Of a DNA stretch of 64,000 bases, positions 39,080-48,262 are shown piece after piece. A program made the translations under genes and the position numbers. Under the pieces are notes generated by a model. The model ran no database searches. It was not told the origin of the DNA and worked only from the letters and a program-made list of their open reading frames with translations. Source of the DNA: Pycnococcus provasolii (taxonomy: Eukaryota > Chlorophyta > Pseudoscourfieldiophyceae > Pseudoscourfieldiales > Pycnococcaceae); NCBI GenBank assembly GCA_938743325.2, contig OW568872.1:62001-126000 (forward strand). Direction: 5' to 3'. The stretch's first letter is position 1, and each line of letters starts with the position of its first letter.

Positions 39080-40732
39080 ATGCTCGGCGACGTGTTCAGC
39101 AACCGCATTCACAGCCCGTCGCTGCACGGACAGTCCGCGCTCACAATCAGGGCGCAGGAGGACGCGTTGGAGGAGGAGTCCGCGGAGGTGGACGACCAGC
39201 AGGATCAGTTGGCGTTCGCAGCGTCAGTCGTTGATGATGATATCTTTGAAGAACCTCGTCGTGCCTCCTCCTCGGGGGACCTCCCTCCCGAAGTTGTATC
39301 TGCGTCGTCCCTCTCCGTATCTGCGTCGTCGTCGCCGAGACGCACGCGCACCGTCTCGTCGCTCACGGACGATGAGAATGTGCGGGGCACACCTTCGGCG
39401 TCAAACGAAGAGAGAAGAGGGACGACGAGTGCCGGGGGAACACCGCCTCTTCCAACTTCGGCTGGCGGGTACTGGGTATCAACGCTCGAGCCGACGCAGA
39501 TGCCCACAGTCTCTGACAGAAACAAGTACGGTTGGGACCCGTGGAGCAAGGTGCCCGTGCGAGTCAGCTCAGAACGACTGCCGTGGAGCGAGATGAGAAA
39601 GTGGGTGTGGGAACCTGCAAATCCCGCGTGGTGGGTGGCATTTTTCTGGTTTACTGGCGGCGTGTGTTTCACCGTCGGTGCGGTGTGCAGCCTGCCAACC
39701 TCACTCAGGACATCAGGACCGAGTCCGAGCTGGTACTTTTACACCACGCTGGTGTCGTATTTCGTGGGAAGCGTGCTCTTCACACCTGGCAGCATAATCC
39801 TTCTGTGGGAGAGCGTGCGCGAGCAGGCTGAGATGTACGAGCTCCACGTCGAGCACGTCGGGCAAACTCCGTCGTGGGCGAGCGACTCCGAGAGCTGGCG
39901 CGTTGCAATCCTGCCTGGCGAAGGTCAGCCCACCGATGGTTGGCGAATTCCTCGAAGACGCTACGGAAGCACAACGTCGCCGTCGCCGTCGCCGGCGTCG
40001 TCGCCGTCGCCGTCGCCGTCCAGTTTCGGCGAAAGACTGTGGCCATTTTCGCGCGGCACACAAGTCCCTCGTGGCGAGGATTCGACCGAAGAGAGTCCGC
40101 TGCTCGCGGGCAAGGCGGATGGCGCAAGCCGATCGATCAATGACATGGTTGCCGAGCACTACGTTCGACCGGAGCGCCGTGCGCGCGCGAGCGCCACGTG
40201 GTCCGACCCATGGTGCCGGCTGCGTTTCGTCCTCGACGTGACGGGCGCATGGGTGCTCGTGGTTGGCGTGCAGGCATATAACGTGATGATCGTGGCGGAG
40301 ATGCTGGAAGCTGACATGGGTCGTCGTCGAAGCGACGGTCACTTCGCGCGAGACCTCGAACTGTGGCTGGTGACGATTCCGTGCGACTTTGGCGGATTTT
40401 GCTTTATGGTATGCTCGTGGCTGTATTTTGTTTCGAGCAACGGAACGTTCTCGCCGACGGTGTTTCGCCCTCGCAGTCGCTCTTACTGGATATCGTGGCT
40501 CGGGCTCGTCGGCAGCGTCGGGTTCTTCTTGGGCCCGCTGGCCCCCGCGTCTCTGCAGGCGTCGACGCGCATTGATGGCCTGGTATCGAACTGGCTCGGC
40601 CTTGCGCTTGGCTACGGCGTGGGCAGCGTTCTGTTCGTGGTTCAGGGTTACTTGATGATTCTTCACTTGGCGAACGTGGATCGCGCGACGCAGCGCGTCG
40701 CGAGCCGAGCGCGCGGGCGGTCAGGTCGCTAA
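39080..40732 (+). CDS. Multi-pass membrane protein with two related membrane modules (YrhK-like?)
   Basis: A 550-residue protein. Residues 1-175 are soluble, Ser/Asp-rich and disordered; then four or more membrane segments in two groups: WWVAFFWFTGGVCFTVGAV and FVGSVLFTPGSIILLWE, then, after a 110-residue Ser/Pro-rich loop, LVVGVQAYNVMIV, GGFCFMVCSWLYF, LGLVGSVGFFLGPLAP and ALGYGVGSVLFVVQGYLMIL. The motif GSVLFxxxGxxxxLxx appears in both halves, suggesting an internal duplication; this motif resembles the bacterial YrhK membrane domain. I cannot assign a function or a location. ATG at 39080; the tail is basic (RVASRARGRSGR). Confidence 0.7.
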   Translation: MLGDVFSNRIHSPSLHGQSALTIRAQEDALEEESAEVDDQQDQLAFAASVVDDDIFEEPRRASSSGDLPPEVVSASSLSVSASSSPRRTRTVSSLTDDENVRGTPSASNEERRGTTSAGGTPPLPTSAGGYWVSTLEPTQMPTVSDRNKYGWDPWSKVPVRVSSERLPWSEMRKWVWEPANPAWWVAFFWFTGGVCFTVGAVCSLPTSLRTSGPSPSWYFYTTLVSYFVGSVLFTPGSIILLWESVREQAEMYELHVEHVGQTPSWASDSESWRVAILPGEGQPTDGWRIPRRRYGSTTSPSPSPASSPSPSPSSFGERLWPFSRGTQVPRGEDSTEESPLLAGKADGASRSINDMVAEHYVRPERRARASATWSDPWCRLRFVLDVTGAWVLVVGVQAYNVMIVAEMLEADMGRRRSDGHFARDLELWLVTIPCDFGGFCFMVCSWLYFVSSNGTFSPTVFRPRSRSYWISWLGLVGSVGFFLGPLAPASLQASTRIDGLVSNWLGLALGYGVGSVLFVVQGYLMILHLANVDRATQRVASRARGRSGR

Positions 40733-40943
40733 CCGTAATTACGGCTGCACCATCCATAGATAACTTATGTAACTTTATGATCACATGTGAACTATTCTTT
40801 TAAACCCCTATTACACGTGTTCCCGAACCCGAGGAGGAACCCCGACTGATGTTTGTGTGTGGCTGAGAGAGGTTTGTTTTGTCGCCCTCCGCGAGAGTTC
40901 GGATAACATCAACTTCCCTTCCGCCGCCTTCCTGCTAATCGCC

Positions 40944-42695
40944 ATGTCGTCGTGGCTCCTCCCGTCCTCTCGTCCTCGGTTGTGTTCGCTTTCCGGTCGT
41001 CAATACAACTCTGCTTCCCTGGCTCACTCTGGTTTCACCCCCTCGTCTTCCTCGTTCTACCGGGGTAATGCTCCTCGTTCACTCGTGTGCTCCTCCTCGT
41101 CGTCTTCCTCGTCCTCGTCTTCGTCGGTGGCTGTGAAGAAAGAAAAGAAAGGCAACGGTGGTAGTGGAAATAATAAGAAAGGCAACGGTGGTAATGGTGG
41201 CAAAAAAGGAGGTGGTGGGGGGAAGTCTGCCGAAATGCAGGTGACGCCGCGATCAGAGGACTTCAGCCAGTGGTACCTTGACGTCATCCGAGACGCGGAG
41301 CTCGCGAGCTACGGGCCGGTGAGAGGGACGATGGTCATTCGCCCGTACGGATTCGCGCTGTGGGAGAGCCTGCAGACCTACCTCGACCGCAGGTTCAAGG
41401 AAACGGGACACTCCAACGCCTACTTTCCGCAGCTCATCCCGTACTCGTTCATCACGAAGGAGGCGAGCCACATCGAGGGATTCAGCCCGGAGCTTGCGCT
41501 CGTCACGCACGGAGGAGGCAAGGAGCTCGAGGAGCCGCTCGTCGTGCGCCCGACATCGGAGACCATTGTCAATCACATGTTCAGCCAGTGGATTCAGAGC
41601 TACCGCGACCTGCCGCTTCTCGTCAACCAGTGGGCGAACGTGCACCGCTGGGAGATGCGTACGCGGCCGTTCGTGCGAACGCTCGAATTCCTGTGGCAGG
41701 AGGGTCACACTGCGCACGCAACGAAGGAAGAGGCGCAGGAAGAGGCGATGAAGATGATTGGCGTGTACGCAGAGTTTGCCGAGAACGTTGCGGGCATGCC
41801 CGTGGTCGTGGGACGCAAGAGCCGCGTCGAGCGCTTCGCGGGTGCGGATGACACATACACGATTGAGGCGATGATGGGAGACGGACGCGCGCTGCAGGCG
41901 GGAACGAGCCACGACCTCGGGCAGAACTTTGCGCGCGCGTTCGACACAACATTCCTCGCCGCGAGTGGCGAGTCCGCACACGTGTGGCAGACGTCGTGGG
42001 GTGTTTCCACACGCATGGTTGGCGGCATCATCATGACGCACGGCGACGACAAGGGCCTTCGCCTTCCTCCTCGCATGGCACCGATCCAGGTGGTGGTCGT
42101 ACCCATCTACAAGGGAGACGACGAGCGTGAAGCGGTGGAGGCGTACGCGCGAGACATCGCTGATCGCCTGAAGGGTGCCGGCAGCATATTCCACGACGCG
42201 CCCCTGCGCGTTGAGCTCGACGACCGCGAGGCACTCCGGCCTGGATTCAAGTTCAACCACTGGGAGCTGCGCGGTGTCCCGATTCGCATCGAGGTTGGAC
42301 CAAAGGACCTTGAGAAGGGTGCCTGTGTGGTTGCACGGCGCGATCAGGGCAAGGAGGGGAAGCAATTTGGCGTCATGGTGGACGACTCGCTGCCAGGTAT
42401 TGTTGCTGAAAGGCTTCAGGAGGTGCAGGATAGCCTTCTAGCGGCGGCGCGCGAATTCCGCGATGGAAATATCGTCGACGTGTCTACATACGACGAGCTC
42501 AAGGAGGTTGTGGAGGCCGGCAAGTGGGCTCGAGGCCCGTGGGCCGGATCGGACGAGGAGGAGAAGCAAATTAAGGATGAGACGGGCGCGACGCTTCGTT
42601 GCTTCCCATTCGACGCTGACAATTCTAGCGCGAAGTCGTGCTTCTACAGCGGCCGCGACGACGCGGAGATTGCCATATTCTCAAAGTCGTATTAA
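40944..42695 (+). CDS. Prolyl-tRNA synthetase, organelle-targeted, archaeal/eukaryotic type
   Basis: A 583-residue class II aminoacyl-tRNA synthetase charging tRNA-Pro. After a Ser-rich leader (1-80) and a Lys/Gly/Asn linker, the catalytic domain runs from about 100 to 370: YGPVRGTMVIRPYGFALWE (motif 1), HRWEMRTRPFVRTLEFLWQE (motif 2), TSHDLGQNFARAF and GVSTRMVGGIIMTHGDD (motif 3). The anticodon-binding domain and the C-terminal extension typical of this class follow, ending FYSGRDDAEIAIFSKSY. The start-proximal leader is suited to plastid and/or mitochondrial import; green plants use such an enzyme in both organelles. ATG at 40944; upstream frame lacks an ATG-supported extension. Confidence 0.93.
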   Translation: MSSWLLPSSRPRLCSLSGRQYNSASLAHSGFTPSSSSFYRGNAPRSLVCSSSSSSSSSSSSVAVKKEKKGNGGSGNNKKGNGGNGGKKGGGGGKSAEMQVTPRSEDFSQWYLDVIRDAELASYGPVRGTMVIRPYGFALWESLQTYLDRRFKETGHSNAYFPQLIPYSFITKEASHIEGFSPELALVTHGGGKELEEPLVVRPTSETIVNHMFSQWIQSYRDLPLLVNQWANVHRWEMRTRPFVRTLEFLWQEGHTAHATKEEAQEEAMKMIGVYAEFAENVAGMPVVVGRKSRVERFAGADDTYTIEAMMGDGRALQAGTSHDLGQNFARAFDTTFLAASGESAHVWQTSWGVSTRMVGGIIMTHGDDKGLRLPPRMAPIQVVVVPIYKGDDEREAVEAYARDIADRLKGAGSIFHDAPLRVELDDREALRPGFKFNHWELRGVPIRIEVGPKDLEKGACVVARRDQGKEGKQFGVMVDDSLPGIVAERLQEVQDSLLAAAREFRDGNIVDVSTYDELKEVVEAGKWARGPWAGSDEEEKQIKDETGATLRCFPFDADNSSAKSCFYSGRDDAEIAIFSKSY

Positions 42696-42740
42696 GAAAT
42701 AGTTAAATCAACATCTGTCTTTCCAGTCGTTTTCTCCGTC

Positions 42741-43716
42741 CTATGCGCCGCCGCGACGCGACGCTTCCGCAAGTCTTTCGTTGACGTCAGCCTGCAGCAC
42801 GCGAAGCGCCTCCTCGTTGAGCTCACTGACAAGCGCTGTTTGATTCGTGTTGATTCATAGTGGGTTAGGTTAGTGATTGTTGCTTCAACGCCGCGGCTAA
42901 TTATTTGGGGTGCATACAGTACTTACCAATCACAGCGTACATGATGTTCGACTGCGGACCACAGCCATGCGCACCACCGGCGCTCGTAGCTGCTGCGGCC
43001 GACGGCGGTGGCGGAGGGGACGCCGGCGGTGGTTGTGGAGACGCGTGCGCGACGGAGGGCGTAGTCGGTCGCCGAGGGCTTGGTGCAGGCTCGTAAGATG
43101 CCGGCAACGAAACGGAACGCGTGTAAGAGCCCGCACGGTTCACTCGCGGACTCGAGCCCGCCGCGCCTTCGTCTCGTGGAATGAGCTCGCGACGCGCGAA
43201 CGCGGCTCCACTGCCGCTGCCGCCATTTGCGTTCGCGGCTCCACGCGACGCTGGGCTCGACGCCGTGCGTACCGGCGACGCGCTCACCTCCTCCGGCTCC
43301 GGGTGCTGCTGCTGGGATTGAGAAGGCACGAGCTCGACGTTGTCAAGCTTCGTGAGCTGCGGTGCGTATTCGCGCACCGCATCGTGGTAACCAGGCTGAT
43401 CCGCGACTGGGTTGTCAGACAGCCAGAGCACCTTAAGCGAAGGCATGTGCCTGAGATACGCGAGCTCGTCAACGTCGGCGATTTCGTTCTTTCGCAGGTA
43501 CAGTTCTGTCAGCCTCGGGCAGTTGGCGAAGTCGCGCAGACTCGAGATCTTGTTTACCGATAGCGAGAGGACTTCGATGTTCGGCAGCTGCGCGAGCACG
43601 GATACGTCTGCGAGCGACATGCCCCATAGGTTGAGGTTTCTCACTGCGTTAAGGTCGGACTGCTTGGTGCGCTGCTGTATGACGGAGGGCGTTAAGGTGG
43701 CTACACACGACGACAT
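42741..43716 (-). CDS. CFAP410/C21orf2-like leucine-rich-repeat protein (two exons)
   Basis: Exon 1 is 42927-43716, exon 2 is 42741-42835, separated by a 91-base intron (GTAAGT donor, AACAG acceptor); the joined product is 294 residues. The N-terminal LRR domain includes LNAVRNLNLWGMSLADVSVL, VLSLSVNKISSLRDF, LTELYLRKNEIADVDEL and LKVLWLSDNPVAD, the pattern of C21orf2. A Ser/Pro/Ala-rich linker follows, then the C-terminal helical part NIMYAVIALVSELNEEALRV (split by the intron after NIMYAVI), corresponding to the conserved end of human C21orf2. That protein binds NEK1 and is needed for cilium formation; it is also found in algae. The ATG at 43716 is chosen over a longer non-ATG frame. Confidence 0.85.
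42836..42926 (-). other. Intron of the CFAP410-like gene
   Basis: Donor ATTG|GTAAGT and acceptor AACAG|CG on the minus strand. The phase-1 joint codes Ile-Ala-Leu and restores the conserved C-terminus. Confidence 0.88.
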
Positions 43717-44491
43717 GACACGACCGGAGCTGAACCGGACTGTCGTAGTCCCCCCCCCGGAAGATGAAGGATGGCTGAGGAACGCGGGAGACGAAGAGGA
43801 AACGCGAGAAGCGAAGCGACACAAAAGCAAAAGCTTCGGAAAGGAAAACCTTTGCAAAGGTCAAAGGCATTCCTGAATGATGATTTCGAACAAACTCCTT
43901 TTAATCGATTTGTTTGACCACCCCTTAAGGTTAAGGGTCACCACGGTCACCAGGCTGCGGCCCACGGTCGAGGAAATTGAGATGGATTGAGGCCTCAAGG
44001 AACGCAACTTGCCCTTCTTCTAGAGGAGTTCGAGTTCGAGCAATCAATCAATCAACTCATGGAAGGCAACGCCACGATCAATGCCATGATGCAGATGTTA
44101 TACATATGTATGTCTACCCCTGGGGAGTTCTACCAGGTGCCAGGTAACTTGCCAGGGGGAAAGCAGGATCCCTCCGATTGGATTCAGCAAAACAATGGTG
44201 AGCCATGTCCCATCAAGGTGTGATCAGGATTCCCATAAAGGTATCAAGCTGTCAAGGTGCATTGTGAATTCCCATCATCAGGTCCCCAGGCAGCCCGGGG
44301 GTCCTTAGGCGCCCTCCATTGACCATCCTACAAGTAGTACTATGTACTACATTTCTCATCGCCGACATTCATTCGACAGCTGTCAGTTAAAGGTAGTTGC
44401 ACCTATCGTACAGTAGTGGTCAAAACCTTGGAAAGAAAGGAAACAAAACACTTCCTCATCGTATGATAATTAGTTTACACTTCTGATTTTA
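43717..44491. other. Non-genic spacer upstream of CFAP410 and downstream of the BK-like gene
   Basis: About 775 bp. No ATG-initiated frame with family features is present; one 78-codon frame begins at TTG only. Contains the G/C motif GGCAGCCCGGGGGTCCTTA near 44288. Confidence 0.5.
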
Positions 44492-47400
44492 TTACATCGG
44501 CGCATCAGCTCTCCCCTGCGCACGTCCCCGGCCCGTGTCGCGCGAAACACGGCGCTCCCCCGGATCGTCCGTGTTGATGCCTGTCATCAGGTCGATGGCG
44601 TCGCTCACGCTCGTAACGGCAATCTGCTCGAGAGCAAGCAAAGAGTCGCCGGCGCTGATGAGCGTGTCCGGCGACGGATTCGTGTACACATGGCCGGGGA
44701 AAGGCCAGTTCATATCAACCAGCTCGGCGGTAGACATCCCTCGCTGGATATTGTGCTTGGACGTGGACGTGTTGCTGAGTATGTTGCGGAGAGCCCTTCG
44801 TCGACGCTTCTTGCGCATGCCTTGCGCACTCGCCAGTAGGTTGCTGTTTATATCCGTAGCGCTCTCAGGAGGCTTGCGATACAGAGCAAGCGGAATCACG
44901 CCAAGATGAGCCAGGTCGCAGTGAAGCTCGACGAATCGTTTTCCGACGTACCGCTCGGGTATGCCTCTCATAATGACAGGCGTCGACGCGGTGCCGGAAA
45001 ACGGTACCATAAGGAGGCGGAAAACGGCCGCAATAAGTGGATCGTAGTGGCATCTCAAAAGCAGGCTGTCGGGAACAGCGTTGTAGAATAGTCGGCCAGC
45101 AGCTCGGCTTGGCGTGAACCCCGCGTCAAGCAGCTCGCGCCAATTTGTATAGTTAATCCTACTCAGCATATGCCCAAAGAGAGTGCGGGGATGTTTATCC
45201 CTCTCCGCTTTGTTGGCGGATGAGGCGATAGCGCGCAAACCCTCCTCGCTCTCGAAGAATCGAGCACTCGAAGCACGTTGCAACTCAACCGTGACAAAAG
45301 CGTCCGGATTCAGGCGCGCAATCTTGCTCACAATGAGTGCCGCGGGAAGATCGTGATTAATCTCAATATTCGATGCAGTGCCAGAAATGTGCGAATCGCT
45401 GCTATCCTCGGCAAAGGAGACGTCGCTGAGGACCACGCAGCTGCTGGCTTGCTCAACTTTTGCGCGCTTGAGCTGCGCAACCTCCAGCGGAGATCCGCTG
45501 ACGCAGTACACGTCCGAAAGATGGCTCACCTTCCAGCGAATATCTTGTAACGTTTTGGGATCGAGCTCGGAGAGCACCACGACGGTCCACCGATTCGTGC
45601 GGAAACGGCCAATCGCGTCGTCCGCATCGCGCTGCTCGGTGGAAAGGCTGTCGTCCCCTTTATGTTGACGTCTGCGATGCACTCGCTGGAAAAGCGCAAC
45701 CTTTGCCATTGAATTTAGCAGATTTTCGAGGCAGTCTGGTGTTCCGCCGCACACCAAAATATGACCCTTGAGATCTGGCGGCACGTCAAAGGTTCCATCG
45801 CTGTTGGAACGCAAAAGCTCTTTCCGATACGCATTGCGCACAAGCTTCCAGTGATCGTGTTTTTCATCCTTCGACATTTCGTTAGAGAAGACGTCGCGAA
45901 TCGGACGACCAAGCGCATACTCGTACCAGGTCGCCGTGGGATAGCCTGATGAGATTATGTCGCACTGATCCTGCCAAGTTCCTGGTACATTCGCCGTGTC
46001 AGTTCTCCTCGATTCCACATGATACCGTTTAGAAAGCATGTCTCGATATGATTTCATCGTATCCGTCAAAGATTTTGGACTTTTAGGAGAACCTGTCTCG
46101 TCCAAGCTATCGATATCCACCGCCCGTGCTGCTAGTCCCTCACTCTCCGCAATGACGAATCCAAAGTCGTGTTCGCCAATCACGAAGTCTGGTGGAGGGT
46201 TTAAGATCACCCTCATCGGCGTGATATCGCCCTCGGCGACGCCAATGTCCCCAGATGCCGCGACGCGATCTGATCCAGGTGGATTGTTCGTCGCAACACC
46301 AATTAGCACCATACCGAGCTGACGAAACATAGCGATGGATGCTCGCGCGAAACTGTTACCTTGCATCGCTGGTGAGAAAGGGCACTGGTACACCTCCTTC
46401 TTGGCACCCTCAACATACTCGGCAAGCCACGAAGGCTCCACTGGAGAGCTCGTGATCCGCCGGCTGCTGAGCAGGTTGTTTAAGAACACCACAGCTCCTG
46501 GGCAGAGCGCCGACAGAGCCAGCCCCGCAAATCTCACGTCCTCATTCACGAGAGCTATATCCGAGCGTCCGCCAGCCTCGACGGGCAGCGGAGACCAGCC
46601 GGGCAGGCACTCGACGTGCTCAATATTCTCAGTCCTGTGCAGCATCATCTCCACGCGCGTCCACGGGCTCGCGAGCTTTACCTCTAGCGCGGATGCTATG
46701 GTCGCCTGGTCGTGTGCATTCTTGTTTGTGACATGCCACTCGCTGAGCAGGATCACCGCCCTAGCCTCTTGAACGCAAGCCTGTTTTGTGAGAGTGTCGC
46801 GCGTCCACTCGCCAACGATGAGGTGGCAGCGTTCGCTTCCCTGGCTAGAAATGTAGCTCTCAATCGCATGACTTGGACGCTTTGGCAGCAGGAAAACTAT
46901 CGTGGGGACGTCCGAGTAGGTGTGGTCGTCGTGCTGCAATTCGACGACGAGCTGTTGTACGCTGCGCATGTTGAGTGCGCCAGAGACGACGATGTGCGAC
47001 CTCGACGAGTCCTCGCGGCGATAGGGCCTCGCGTAGTGGTTAAAGTCTGTCGCGATGGAGACGAACACGCGCGCAAGCATAGGCGCGATGATTGCCACCG
47101 AGCTTGCAACGAGAACGACGAGCATGCCGTCGCTGAAAGATGTCGACGTGGGAACAGTTGGCCTGCCGAGTACGACGGACACCATGTAGTAAAGCGCCTC
47201 ATGCCACTCAATGTTGAAAGCCTTTGAGTCGAGGTTGAGGTCGCCTCTTCGCGAGCTCTCCGTGATTTGGTAGCAGCTTGTGGCGATGAAGATGATGGAG
47301 CAAACTGTGAAGACGAGCAGAAACACCTCGTATTCCGTTCTTGTGCCTCGCAGAATCTCGCTGGTGGGCCCACCTCGCGCGAGCCTGATTACACGGAAGA

Positions 47401-47947
47401 TGCGCACAAGGCGCACAAAGCGCAGGAAAATTACGTTCGCATTTTTTTCATTCGCGGCGGTTGAGATCAAGACGGGTATTATGGTGAAGAAGTCGATGAC
47501 GGTCGTCCAGCTGAGAAAGAACCGGCTTCGACTCTCAGCGGCGGAGAAGCTCAACAACCAAAGGACCAAGAAGCACAGCGATAGCCCAAGCTCCATGAAG
47601 CGTACGAAGTCAGAAGTTAGCGCCTGATATGTCTCGATGACGTACATAAGGCACGCAAGTAAGTTCAGCAAGAGCTCGACAAGGTTTATATGCGTGTAGT
47701 ATCCGTTGATGAACTGCTGTAGCTGCACGCGAAAGCTTCCTCCTTCCCTTTTCTCGCGTCGTCGGATAATCACAGCGTCTGACCTCTCGGGTGACTCTCT
47801 CTGGACATGCATCCTGAGAACAAGGTAAGCCACGGCGTACACGCATATCGCAGTTACCAAGAGGATATCCTGCACCCCGTCGAACCTAGTCGCCTCACGT
47901 GTGGTGATGACGTTGTCGTCGACAAGCGGCGGTTGTGAGGCCGACAT
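44492..47947 (-). CDS. BK/Slo-like channel with voltage sensor and two RCK domains, atypical pore
   Basis: An 1151-residue channel-type protein. Membrane segments: S0 (25-45), S1 (86-106), S2 (117-136), S3 (147-162), S4 (172-191), S5 (206-228), pore (247-262), S6 (273-297). S4 carries six Arg spaced exactly three apart (R176, 179, 182, 185, 188, 191). RCK1 begins at about 317 (SHIVVSGALNMRSV) and RCK2 at about 727 (KGHILVCGGTPDC), as in BK channels, which sense cytosolic Ca2+ there. The pore reads YYMVSVVLGRPTVPTS where animal BK has TVGYG, so the K+ selectivity signature is absent. Long loops between RCK domains are Ser/Asp-rich. It may conduct another ion, or be a modulatory subunit. ATG at 47947. 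Confidence 0.88.
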   Translation of the reverse strand: MSASQPPLVDDNVITTREATRFDGVQDILLVTAICVYAVAYLVLRMHVQRESPERSDAVIIRRREKREGGSFRVQLQQFINGYYTHINLVELLLNLLACLMYVIETYQALTSDFVRFMELGLSLCFLVLWLLSFSAAESRSRFFLSWTTVIDFFTIIPVLISTAANEKNANVIFLRFVRLVRIFRVIRLARGGPTSEILRGTRTEYEVFLLVFTVCSIIFIATSCYQITESSRRGDLNLDSKAFNIEWHEALYYMVSVVLGRPTVPTSTSFSDGMLVVLVASSVAIIAPMLARVFVSIATDFNHYARPYRREDSSRSHIVVSGALNMRSVQQLVVELQHDDHTYSDVPTIVFLLPKRPSHAIESYISSQGSERCHLIVGEWTRDTLTKQACVQEARAVILLSEWHVTNKNAHDQATIASALEVKLASPWTRVEMMLHRTENIEHVECLPGWSPLPVEAGGRSDIALVNEDVRFAGLALSALCPGAVVFLNNLLSSRRITSSPVEPSWLAEYVEGAKKEVYQCPFSPAMQGNSFARASIAMFRQLGMVLIGVATNNPPGSDRVAASGDIGVAEGDITPMRVILNPPPDFVIGEHDFGFVIAESEGLAARAVDIDSLDETGSPKSPKSLTDTMKSYRDMLSKRYHVESRRTDTANVPGTWQDQCDIISSGYPTATWYEYALGRPIRDVFSNEMSKDEKHDHWKLVRNAYRKELLRSNSDGTFDVPPDLKGHILVCGGTPDCLENLLNSMAKVALFQRVHRRRQHKGDDSLSTEQRDADDAIGRFRTNRWTVVVLSELDPKTLQDIRWKVSHLSDVYCVSGSPLEVAQLKRAKVEQASSCVVLSDVSFAEDSSDSHISGTASNIEINHDLPAALIVSKIARLNPDAFVTVELQRASSARFFESEEGLRAIASSANKAERDKHPRTLFGHMLSRINYTNWRELLDAGFTPSRAAGRLFYNAVPDSLLLRCHYDPLIAAVFRLLMVPFSGTASTPVIMRGIPERYVGKRFVELHCDLAHLGVIPLALYRKPPESATDINSNLLASAQGMRKKRRRRALRNILSNTSTSKHNIQRGMSTAELVDMNWPFPGHVYTNPSPDTLISAGDSLLALEQIAVTSVSDAIDLMTGINTDDPGERRVSRDTGRGRAQGRADAPM

Positions 47948-48262
47948 ACCTCACAAGACCAGAGCTGCTCTCAACAGGGCGACAACGACAGGCAACTTGC
48001 AAGCCCAGCCGACGTCTCACGGACGGTCACTGCCGTGCGCGTGCGCGCCTTGCGTGCAGGTGGGCGCGATTCGCACCTCGGGCTCGCTCGTTCGAACAAA
48101 ATCCTGTCGCAAATGGCACGGTTAGGGTTAGGGTTACCCGCAACCCTGTCACGCAAACAAGGTACGATAGTAAAGACTCGAAGTGACTGACGGTATCGTA
48201 GTAAATTTACGACTAGGGAGAGATCTTTCCCCGAAGTGATTTGAGACTAGGGGAAAACTTGC
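47948..48262. promoter_or_regulatory. Spacer upstream of the BK-like gene
   Basis: About 315 bp with a short TTAGGG array at 48120-48136; the rest is promoter and the 3' end of ORC1. No gene seen. Confidence 0.5.
48120..48136. repeat. Interstitial telomere-like array (TTAGGG)
   Basis: Nearly three TTAGGG units, about 175 bp upstream of the BK-like gene start. Confidence 0.85.

Noticed and set aside
43987-44223. 78-codon frame in the spacer before the BK-like gene
   Set aside because: It begins at TTG, has no ATG-led version of similar length and no recognisable domain.
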